Origin: Serripes groenlandicus | Lineage: Eukaryota; Mollusca; Bivalvia; Cardiida; Cardiidae | Assembly: GCA_031761405.1 (NCBI GenBank) | Contig: JASEVX010000007.1 | Span: 61,267,062-61,331,061 of the forward strand | Reading direction: 5' to 3' | DNA: 64,000 nucleotides | Shown: piece by piece, positions 21,401 to 31,900 of the stretch | Layout: each line of letters begins with the position of its first letter | How positions within the stretch are numbered: the stretch's first letter is position 1 | Notes under the pieces: generated by a model | What the model was told of the DNA's origin: nothing | What the model saw: only the letters and a program-made list of their open reading frames with translations | The model's database searches: none | Translations under genes and position numbers: made by a program

Positions 21401-23376
21401 GTCGTAGATCGTAGCTCAACCATTTTAAAAACATTGCGAATTGGTTGTGCTGGGTCGTAGATCGTAGCTCAACCACTTAAAAACATTGCGAATTGGTTGT
21501 GCTGGGTCGTAGATCGTAGCTCAACCACTTAAAAACATTGCGAATTGGTTGTGCTGGGTCGTAGATCGTAGCTCAACCACTACAAAAACATTCAGAATTG
21601 GTTGTGCTGGGTCGTAGATCGTAGCTCAACCACTTAAAAACATTGCGAATTGGTTGTGCTGGGTCGTAGATCGTAGCTCAACCATTTTAAAAACATTGCG
21701 AATTGGTTGTGCTGGGTCGTAGATCGTAGCTCAACCACTTAAAAACATTGCGAATTGGTTGTGCTGGGTCGTAGATCGTAGCTCAACCACTTTAAAAACA
21801 TTGCGAATTGGTTGTGCTGGGTCGTAGATCGTAGCTCAACCACTACAAAAACATTCAGAATTGGTTGAGCTGGGTCGTAGATCGTAGCTCAACCATTTTA
21901 AAAACATTGCGAATTGGTTGTGCTGGGTCGTAGATCGTAGCTCAACCACTTAAAAACATTCAGAATTGGTTGTGCTGGGTCGTAGATCGTAGCTCAACCA
22001 TTTTAAAAAGATTGCGAATTGGTTGTGCTGGGTCGTAGATCGTAGCTCAACCACTACAAAAACATTCAGAATTGGTTGAGCTGGGTCGTAGATCGTAGCT
22101 CAACCATTTTAAAAACAGTGCGAATTGGTTGTGCTGGGTCGTAGATCGTAGCTCAACCACTTAAAAACATTCAGAATTGGTTGTGCTGGGTCGTAGATCG
22201 TAGCTCAACCATTTTAAAAAGATTGCGAATTGGTTGTTCTGGATCGTAGATCGTAGCTCAACCATTTTAAAAACATTGCGAATTGGTTGTGCTGGGTCGT
22301 AGATCGTAGCTCAACCATTTTAAAAAGATTGCGAATTGGTTGTGCTGGGTCGTAGATCGTAGCTCAACCATTTTAAAAACATTGCAAATTGGTTGTGCTG
22401 GGTCGTAGATCGTAGCTCAACCATTTTAAAAACATTGCGAATTGGTTGTGCTGGGTCGTAGATCGTAGCTCAACCACTTAAAAACATTCAGAATTGGTTG
22501 TGCTGGGTCGTAGATCGTAGCTCAACCATTTTAAAAACATTGCGAATTGGTTGTGCTGGGTCGTAGATCGTAGCTCAACCACTTAAAAACATTCAGAATT
22601 GGTTGTGCTGGGTCGTAGATCGTAGCTCAACCATTTTAAAAAGATTGCGAATTGGTTGTGCTGGGTCGTAGATCGTAGCTCAACCACTACAAAAACATTC
22701 AGAATTGGTTGAGCTGGGTCGTAGATCGTAGCTCAACCATTTTAAAAACATTGCAAATTGGTTGTGCTGGGTCGTAGATCGTAGCTCAACCACTTAAAAA
22801 CATTCAGAATTGGTTGTGCTGGGTCGTAGATCGTAGCTCAACCATTTTAAAAACATTGCGAATTGGTTGTGCTGGGTCGTAGATCGTAGCTCAACCACTA
22901 CAAAAACATTCAGAATTGGTTGTGCTGGGTCGTAGATCGTAGCTCAACCATTTTAAAAACATTGCAAATTGGTTGTGCTGGGTCGTAGATCGTAGCTCAA
23001 CCATTTTAAAAACATTGCGAATTGGTTGTGCTGGGTCGTAGATCGTAGCTCAACCACTACAAAAACATTGAGAATTGGCTGACCTGGGTCATAGATCGTA
23101 GCTCAACCACTTTAAAAACATTTTGAATTGGCTGACCTGGGTCGTAGATCGTAGCTCAACCACTTTAAAAACATTGCGAATTGGTTGTGCTGTGTCGTAG
23201 ATCGTAGCTCAACCACTTTAACAACATTGCGAATTCGTTGTGCTGGGTCGTAGATCGTAGCTCAACCACTAGAAAAAAACATTCTGAATTGGCTGACCTG
23301 GGTCATAGATCGTAGCTCAACCACTTTAAAAACATTCTGAATTGGCTGACCTGGGTCGTAGATCGTAGATCGTAGA
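18421..23376 (+). repeat. Left arm: ~53-bp tandem array (about 93 copies)
   Basis: The monomer has a nearly invariant 35-bp part (ATTGGTTGTGCTGGGTCGTA followed by GATCGTAGCTCAACC) and a 17-18-bp part that alternates among a few types (cattttaaaaagattgcga, cattttaaaaacattgcga, cacttaaaaacattcaga, cactacaaaaacattcaga). A blocked pattern is visible: a GGATCG variant marks repeats 581 bp apart (19,762 and 20,343), and the stretch from 20,343 to about 21,148 recurs 1,898 bp later at 22,241-23,046. The inner end (from about 23,068) holds diverged units with GGCTGACCTGGG. Confidence 0.93.
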
Positions 23377-23543
23377 TTCCCACTGACACGTAATGCAGAG
23401 TATACGCATGCATATAAAACATATATACATTACATACACACGCAAACACAGAACAAAACATGTCAGTAAGGATGTCCTTCGTAGTTCCCACTGACATGTA
23501 ATGCAGAGTATACTCATGCATATAAAACATGTATTGTTCTGTG
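23377..23543 (+). repeat. ~110-bp repeat, left copies (1.5 units)
   Basis: Two units start TTCCCACTGACACGTAATGC (23,377) and TTCCCACTGACATGTAATGC (23,485). The same unit recurs in direct, not inverted, orientation at 28,555. It separates the left arm from the central satellite. Confidence 0.8.
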
Positions 23544-26500
23544 TCCCGTGAAAAAAAAAAAGAAAAAGTGTTCCACTCCATTGTGAAATGTTCGTGCTTC
23601 GACTGCCTTGACTAAGGCCTCTATGACGAAGTGCTCCCTTTAAATTACGCGGTAAACTCGGGTAGAAATTCGACTTACGGCCCTGGTAGCTGTCCCGTGA
23701 AAAAAAAATAAAAAGTGTTCCACTCCATTGTGAAATGTTCGGGCTTCCTCTGCCTTGACTCCCTTTAAATTACGCGGTAAATTCAGGTAGAAATTCGACT
23801 TACGGCCCTGGTAGCTGTCACATGAAAAAAAGAGAAAAAAGTTTTCCACTCCATTGTGAAATGTTCGGGCTTCGACTGACTTGACTAAGGCCTATAGGAC
23901 GGAGTGCTCCCTATAAATTACGCGGTAAACTCGGGTAGAAATTCGACTTACGGGCCCTGGTAGCTGTCTCGTGAAAAAAAGAAAAAAAGTGTTCCACTCC
24001 ATTGTGAAATGTTCGGGCTTCGACTGCCTTGACTAAGGCCTATAGGACGGAGTGCTCCCTATAAATTACGCGGGTAGAAATTCCACTTACGGCCCTGGTA
24101 GCTGTCCCGTGAAAAAAAAAAGTGTTCCACTCCATTGTGAAATGATCAGTCTTCGACTGCCTTGACTAAGGCCTCTATGACGGAGTGCTCCCTTTAAATT
24201 ACGCGGTAAACTCGGGTACGGCCCTGGTAGCTGTCCCGTGAAAAAATAAAATGTGTTCCACTCCATTGTGAAATGTTCGGTCTTCGACTGCCTTGACTAA
24301 GGCCTCTATGACGGAGTGCTCCCTTTAAATTACGCGGTAAACTTGGGTAGAAATTCCACTTACGGCCCTGGTAGCTGTCTCGTGAAAAAAGGAAAAAAAG
24401 TGTTCCACTCCATTGTGAAATGTTCGGTCTTCGACTGCCTTGACTAAGGCCTCTAGTACCGAGTGCTCCTTTAAATTATGCGGTAAATTCTGGTAGAAAT
24501 TCGACTTACGGCCCTGGTAGCTGTCCCGTGAAAAAAAAATAAAAGTGTTCCACTCCATTGTGAAATGTTCGTGCTTCGACTGCCTTGACTAAGGCCTCTA
24601 TGACGGAGTGCTCCCTTTAAATTACGCGGTAAACTCGGGTAGAAATTCGACTTACGACCCTGATAGCTGTCCCGTGAAAAAAAAATAAAAAAGTGTTCCA
24701 CTCCATTGTTAAATGTTCGTGCTTCGACTGCCTTGACTAAGGCCTCTATGACGGAGTGCTCCCTTTAAATTACGCGGGTAGAAATTCCACTTACGGCCCT
24801 GGTAGCTGTCCCGTGAAAAAAACCCAAAAAAAGTGTTCCACTCCATTGTGAAACGTTCCGGCTTCGACTGCCTTGATTAAGGCCTCTAGGACGAAGTGCT
24901 CCCTTTAAATTACACGGTAAACTCGGGTACGGCCCTGGTAGCTGTCCCGTGAAAAAATAAAAATGTGTTCCACTCCATTGTGAAATGTTCGGTCTTCGAC
25001 TGCCTTGACTAAGGCCTCTATGACGGAGTGCTCCCTTTAAATTACGCGGTAAACTCGGGTAGAAATTCGACTTACGGCCCTGGTAGCTGTCCCGTGAAAA
25101 AATAAATAAAAAGTGTTCCACTCCATTGTGAAATGTTCGGGCTTCCTCTGCCTTGACTCCCTTTAAATTACGCGGTAAATTCAGGTAGAAATTCGACTTA
25201 CGGCCCTGGTAGCTGTCACGTGAAAAAAAGAACAAAAAGTGTTCCACTCCATTGTGAAATGTTCGGGCTTCGACTGCCTTGACTAAGGCCTATAGGACGG
25301 AGTGCTCCCTATAAATTACGCGGTAAACTCGGGTAGAAATTCGACTTACGGGCCCTGGTAGCTGTCTCGTGAAAAAAAGAAAAAAAAGTGTTCCACTCCA
25401 TTGTGAAATGTTCGGGCTTCGACTGCCTTGACTAAGGCCTCTATGACGGAGTGCTCCCTTTAAATTACGCGGGTAGAAATTCCACTTACGGCCCTGGTAG
25501 CTGTCCCGTGAAAAAAAACCAAAAAAAGTGTTCCACTCCGTTGTGAAACGTTCCGGCTTCGACTGCCTTGATTAAGGCCTCTAGGACGAAGTGCTCCCTT
25601 TAAATTACACGGTAAACTCGGGTACGGCCCTGGTAGCTGTCCCGTGAAAAAATAAAAATGTGTTCCACTCCATTGTGAAATGTTCGGTCTTCGACTGCCT
25701 TGACTAAGGCCTCTATGACGGAGTGCTCCCTTTAAATTACGCGGTAAATTCAGGTAGAAATTCGACTTACGGCCCTGGTAGCTGTCACGTGAAAAAAAGG
25801 AAAAAAAGTGTTCCACTCCATTGTGAAATGTTCGGGCTTCGACTGCCTTGACTAAGGCCTATAGGACGGAGTGCTCCCTATAAATTACGCGGTAAACTCG
25901 GGTAGAAATTCGACTTACGGGCCCTGGTAGCTGTCTCGTGAAAAAAAGAAAAAAAAGTGTTCCACTCCATTGTGAAATGTTCGGGCTTCGACTGCCTTGA
26001 CTAAGGCCTATAGGACGGAGTGCTCCCTATAAATTACGCGGGTAGAAATTCCACTTACGGCCCTGGTAGCTGTCCCGTGAAAAAAAAAAAGTGTTCCACT
26101 CCATTGTGAAATGATCAGTCTTCGACTGCCTTGACTAAGGCCTCTATGACGGAGTGCTCCCTTTAAATTACGCGGTAAACTCGGGTACGGCCCTGGTAGC
26201 TGTCCCGTGAAAAAATAAAATGTGTTCCACTCCATTGTGAAATGTTCGGTCTTCGACTGCCTTGACTAAGGCCTCTATGACGGAGTGCTCCCTTTAAATT
26301 ACGCGGTAAACTTGGGTAGAAATTCCACTTACGGCCCTGGTAGCTGTCTCGTGAAAAAAGGAAAAAAAGTGTTCCACTCCATTGTGAAATGTTCGGTCTT
26401 CGACTGCCTTGACTAAGGCCTCTAGTACCGAGTGCTCCTTTAAATTATGCGGTAAATTCTGGTAGAAATTCGACTTACGGCCCTGGTAGCTGTCCCGTGA

Positions 26501-27860
26501 AAAAAAATAAAAGTGTTCCACTCCATTGTGAAATGTTCGTGCTTCGACTGCCTTGACTAAGGCCTCTATGACGGAGTGCTCCCTTTAAATTACGCGGTAA
26601 ACTCGGGTAGAAATTTGACTTACGGCCCTGATAGCTGTCCCGTGAAAAATAAATAAAAAAGTGTTCCACTCCATTGTTAAATGTTCGTGCTTCGACTGCC
26701 TTGACTAAGGCCTCTATGACGGAGTGCTCCCTTTAAATTACGCGGGTAGAAATTCCACTTACGGCCCTGGTAGCTGTCCCGTGAAAAAAAAACAAAAAAA
26801 GTGTTCCACTCCATTGTGAAACGTTCCGGCTTCGACTGCCTTGAGTAAGGCCTCTAGGACGAAGTGCTCCCTTTAAATTACACGGTAAACTCGGGTACGG
26901 CCCTGGTAGCTGTCCCGTGAAAAAATAAAAATGTGTTCCACTCCATTGTGAAATGTTCGGTCTTCGACTGCCTTGACTAAGGCCTCTATGACGGAGTGCT
27001 CCCTTTAAATTACGCGGTAAATTCAGGTAGAAATTCGACTTACGGCCCTGGTAGCTGTCACGTGAAAAAAAGGAAAAAAAGTGTTCCACTCCATTGTGAA
27101 ATGTTCGGTCTTCGACTGCCTTGACTAAGGCCTCTAGTACCGAGTGCTCCTTTAAATTATGTGGTAAATTCGGGTAGAAATTCGACTTACGGCCCTGGTA
27201 GCTGTCCCGTGAAAAAATAAAAAAAAGTGTTCCACTCCATTGTGAAATGTTCGTGCTTCGACTGCCTTGACTAAGGCCTCTATGACGGAGTGCTCCCTTT
27301 AAATTACGCGGTAAACTCGGGTAGAAATTCGACTTACGGCCCTGATAGCTGACCCGTGAAAAAAAAAATAAAAAAGTGTTCCACTCCATTGTGAAATGTT
27401 CGGTCTTCGACTGCCTTGACTAAGGCCTCTATGACGGAGTGCTCCCTTTAAATTACGCGGTAAATTCAGGTAGAAATTCGACTTACGGCCCTGGTAGCTG
27501 TCACGTGAAAAAAAGGAAAAAAAGTGTTCCACTCCATTGTGAAATGTTCGGGCTTCGACTGCCTTGACTAAGGCCTCTAGTACCGAGTGCTCCTTTAAAT
27601 TATGCGGTAAATTCGGGTAGAAATTCGACTTACGGCCCTGGTAGCTGTCCCGTGAAAAAAAAAAAAAGTGTTCCACTCCATTGTGAAATGTTCGTGCTTC
27701 GACTGCCTTGACTAAGGCCTCTATGACGGAGTGCTCCCTTTAAATTACGCGGTAAACTCGGGTAGAAATTCGACTTACGGCCCTGATAGCTGTCCCGTGA
27801 AAAATAAATAAAAAGTGTTCCACTCCATTGTGAAATGTTCGTGCTTCGACTGCCTTGACT
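23543..27860. repeat. Central ~145-bp satellite array (about 30 copies)
   Basis: Units run TGTTCCACTCCATTGTGAAA, 'ttcgactgccttgactaagg', 'ggagtgctccctttaaatta', 'cgcggtaaactcgggtagaa', 'gccctggtagctgtcccgtg', then a variable A-rich linker of 10-20 bp. Unit length varies from about 95 to 148 bp because internal blocks are lost. A higher-order period of about 1,969 bp is visible: the variant AATGATCAGT occurs at 24,141 and 26,110, and AAACGTTCCG at 24,851 and 26,819. Minus-strand frames of up to 218 codons pass through several units (SRDSYQGRKSNFY-like peptides), but the A-tract length changes reset the frame, so I do not call a protein. Confidence 0.92.
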
Positions 27861-28041
27861 ATTGCAAGCGCGCACATGATGCAGATCGGTGATTGCTGAT
27901 TCTTCGCTGGATCTCCGCTGCGCTTCTATATTACCGTTGCGAGCCGGGTCAAAGTAAGCAATATGATTGAAAACGAAAGTAAAAAGATGAGCCAATCAGA
28001 TTCGGGGTCACCGATCTGCATCATGTGCGCGCTTGCAATAG
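27859..28041. repeat. 183-bp inverted-repeat segment with perfect 34-bp arms
   Basis: The arms start CTATTGCAAGCGCGCACATG (27,859-27,892) and end in its complement (28,008-28,041); all 34 positions pair. The 115-bp interior includes GAGCCAATCAG, a CCAAT-box-like motif, near 27,990-28,000. It interrupts the last satellite unit, but the unit does not resume on the right, so no target-site duplication can be shown. It could be a MITE, or an inverted duplication of promoter DNA. Confidence 0.7.
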
Positions 28042-28554
28042 TAAATGGCCGTAGCGAGAAATTTTCAATCGGTGGCGATGTAAATCGACGGATTGTGCAT
28101 GGTAAACACTAAAAAGGTAAGCTATGACAGCCGAATTTGTTAAATAGTGAAGGTATTGATCTATTCAGACCGTTAACTGGCTGCTGATTGTAGTTTAAGC
28201 GTGATTTCCCTTCTTAACGACATTGTTGTAGAGCCGTTGTAGGTGTCCCACTACTTTTCCGACTAAGCAATATCACCCAGATTTGGTTAATAAATGGCTC
28301 AATTACTCGTTGGTTTGCTTAACAAGGGTAAAGTGTTATATACCGTTGGATAGGTTAGGGATTCAGCTAAATAGATATGTACAGCATGTTAAGATATCTT
28401 GAACATTGTTAGAGAAATCGACGGTAACAGTAGGCTTAGCCGGTTTTCGGAGAGTTCGGAGTTGTAGTCCTTTTCTTTATATATAGTATTGGTGGAATTT
28501 TTTTTTTCGGATTTTTTTTTTCATGAGTCAAGCTCCTGTGAGTTGACCCGGACA
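28042..28554 (+). other. Non-repetitive core; possible captured promoter and first exon
   Basis: This is the only stretch of the 21-kb element without tandem structure. About 60-100 bp after the CCAAT-like motif, ATG at 28,099 opens a six-codon reading (M-V-N-T-K-K) that runs directly into AAG|GTAAGC, a good match to a splice donor (boundary 28,116/28,117). No matching downstream exon is visible, since satellite DNA follows. If real, it is an orphan 5' gene fragment like those carried by Pack-MULEs; the short length means chance is a serious alternative. T-rich tracts follow at about 28,498-28,521. Confidence 0.3.
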
Positions 28555-28790
28555 TTCCCACTGACACGTAATGCAGAGTATACGCATGTATATAAAACAT
28601 ATATACATACCATACACACGCAAACACAGAACAAAACATGTCAGTAAGGATGTCCTTCGTAGTTGACCTGGACATCCCCACTGACACGTAATGCAGAGCA
28701 AACACAGAACAAAACATGTCAGTGAGGATGTCCTTAGTAGTTAACACGGACATGCAATGCAAAGCATACGTCTGCATATGGACACATATA
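28555..28790 (+). repeat. ~110-bp repeat, right copies
   Basis: The first unit (28,555-28,674) is almost identical to 23,377-23,484 over about 105 bp. A second unit (28,675 on) has an internal deletion of about 40 bp joining 'atgcagag' to 'caaacacagaac'. A third is only a decayed start ('acatgcaatgcaaagcatac'). With the left copies, it brackets the central satellite in direct orientation. Confidence 0.8.
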
Positions 28791-28984
28791 CATGTATATA
28801 TAAAAAGTTGTATACCCATATAAGTGATGTGATATCCATGAAAACAATCTGGGAACAGTAAGAGTCACTCTTGGGGAGAGAAAATATCCTTTTCTCAAAG
28901 TGTTATCAAGATATATTAAAATATGTCACATGCTCATTTACCAGGGACGGATCAAATATAGTATATGCATGACTAAATGGTGTT
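28791..28984. other. Short unique spacer before the right arm
   Basis: No repeat or gene recognised. Confidence 0.5.
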
Positions 28985-31900
28985 CTAGTGGTTGAGCTAC
29001 GATCTACGACCCAGCTCAACCAATTTGCAATGTTTTCTAGTGGTTGAGCTACGATCTACGACCTAGGTCAGCCAATTCAGAATGTTTTTTCCATTGGTTG
29101 AGCTACGATCTACGACCCAGTTCAGCCAATTCAGAATGTTTTTCCATTGGTTGAGCTACGATCTACGACCCAGGTCAGCCAATTCAGAATGTTTTTCCAT
29201 TGTTGAGCTACGATCTACGAGTCAATTATGAATGTTTTTCAAGTGGTTGAGCTACGATCTACGACCCATGTCAGCCAATTCAGAATGTTTTACCATTGGT
29301 TGAGCTATGATCTACGACCCAGGTCAGCCAATTCGCAATGTTTGTCTAGTGGTTGAGCTACGATCTACGACCCAGCTCAACCAATTTGCAATGTTTTTCC
29401 TAGTGGTTGAGCTACGATCTACGACCCAGGTCAGCCAATTATGAATGTTTTTCAAGTGGTTGAGTTACGATCTACGACTCAGGTCAGCCAATTATGAATG
29501 TTTTTCTATTGGTTGTGCTACGATCTACGACCCAGAACAACCAATTCGCAATGTTTTTAAAGTGGTTAAGCTACGATCTATGACCCAGGTCAGCCAATTC
29601 AGAATGTCTTTCTAGTGGTTGAGCTACGATCTACGACCCAGGTCAGCCAATTCAGAATGTTTTTCTAGTGGTTGAGCTACGATCTACGACCCAGCACAAC
29701 CAATTCGCAATGTTTTTAAAATGGTTGAGCTACGATCTACGACCCAGCTCAACCAATTCTGAATGTTTTTGTAGTGGTTGAGCTACGATCTACGACCCAG
29801 CACAACCAATTCACAATGTTTTTAAAGTGGTTGAGCTACGATCTACGACCCAGCACAACCAATTCGCAATGTTTTTAAGTGGTTGAGCTACGATCTACGA
29901 CACAGCTCAACCAATTCTGAATGTTTTTGTAGTGGTTGAGCTACGATCTACGACCCAGCACAACCAATTCGCAATGTTTTTAAAGTGGTTGAGCTACGAT
30001 CTACGACCCAGCACAACCAATTCGCAATGTTTTTAAATGGTTGAGCTACGATCTACGACCCAGCACAACCAATTCGCAATGTTTTTAAAATGGTTGAGCT
30101 ACGATCTACGACCCAGCACAACCAATTCGCAATGTTTTTAAGTGGTTGAGCTACGATCTACGACCCAGCACAACCAATTCTGAATGTTTTTGTAGTGGTT
30201 GAGCTACGATCTACGACCCAGCACAACCAATTCGCAATGTTTTTAAAATGGTTGAGCTACGATCTACGACCAGGCTCAACCAATTCTGAATGTTTTTGTA
30301 GTGGTTGAGCTACGATCTACGACCCAGCACAACCAATTCGCAATGTTTTTAAAATGGTTGAGCTACGATCTACGACCCAGCTCAACCAATTCTGAATGTT
30401 TTTGTAGTGGTTGAGCTACGATCTACGACCCAACACAACCAATTCGCAATGTTTTTAAAGTGGTTGAGCTACGATCTACCACCCAGCACAACCAATTCGC
30501 AATGTTTGTAAGTGGTTGAGCTACGATCTACGACCCAGCACAACCAATTTGCAATGTTTTTAAAATGGTTGAGCTACGATCTACGACCCAGCACAACCAA
30601 TTCTGAATGTTTTTGTAGTGGTTGAGCTACGATCTACGACCCAGCACAACCAATTCGCAATGTTTTTAAGTGGTTGAGCTACGATCTACGACCCAGCTCA
30701 ACCAATTCTCAATGTTTTTGTAGTGGTTGAGCTACGATCTACGACCCAGCACAACCAATTCACAATGTTTTTAAAGTGGTTGAGCTACGATCTACGACCC
30801 AGCACAACCAATTCGCAATGTTTTTAAGTGGTTGAGCTACGATCTACGACCCAGCACAACCAATTCTGAATGTTTTTGTAGTGGTTGAGCTACGATCTAC
30901 GACCCAGCACAACCAATTCGCAATGTTTTTAAAATGGTTGAGCTACGATCTACGACCCAGCTCAACCAATTCTGAATGTTTTTGTAGTGGTTGAGCTACG
31001 ATCTACGACCCAGCACAACCAATTCGCAATGTTTTTAAAGTGGTTGAGCTACGATCTACGACCCAGCACAACCAATTCGCAATGTTTTTAAAATGGTTGA
31101 GCTACGATCTACGACCCAGCACAACCAATTCGCAATGTTTTTAAAATGGTTGAGCTACGATCTACGACCCAGCACAACCAATTCTGAATGTTTTTGTAGT
31201 GGTTGAGCTACGATCTACGACCCAGCACAACCAATTCGCAATGTTTTTAAAATGGTTGAGCTACGATCTACGACCCAGCTCAACCAATTCTGAATGTTTT
31301 TGTAGTGGTTGAGCTACGATCTACGACCCAGCACAACCAATTCGCAATGTTTTTAAGTGGTTGAGCTACGATCTACGACCCAGCACAACCAATTCTGAAT
31401 GTTTTTGTAGTGGTTGAGCTACGATCTACGACCCAGCACAACCAATTCGCAATGTTTTTAAAATGGTTGAGCTACGATCTACGACCCAGCTCAACCAATT
31501 CTGAATGTTTTTGTAGTGGTTGAGCTACGATCTACGACCCAGCACAACCAATTCGCAATGTTTTTAAAATGGTTGAGCTACGATCTACGACCCAGCTCAA
31601 CCAATTCTGAATGTTTTTGTAGTGGTTGAGCTACGATCTACGACCCAACACAACCAATTCGCAATGTTTTTAAAGTGGTTGAGCTACGATCTACCACCCA
31701 GCACAACCAATTCGCAATGTTTGTAAGTGGTTGAGCTACGATCTACGACCCAGCACAACCAATTTGCAATGTTTTTAAAATGGTTGAGCTACGATCTACG
31801 ACCCAGCACAACCAATTCTGAATGTTTTTGTAGTGGTTGAGCTACGATCTACGACCCAGCACAACCAATTCGCAATGTTTTTAAGTGGTTGAGCTACGAT

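Noticed and set aside
23640..27995. Minus-strand frames up to 218 codons with recurring SRDSYQGRKSNFY-like peptides
   Set aside because: They follow the 145-bp satellite. A-tract length differences between units put successive units in different frames, and stops interrupt regularly.
27859..28041. Calling the 183-bp inverted repeat a Tc1/mariner MITE with TA duplication
   Set aside because: TA is present at both ends, but it is part of the 34-bp inverted repeat, and the interrupted satellite unit does not resume on the right, so no duplication can be demonstrated.
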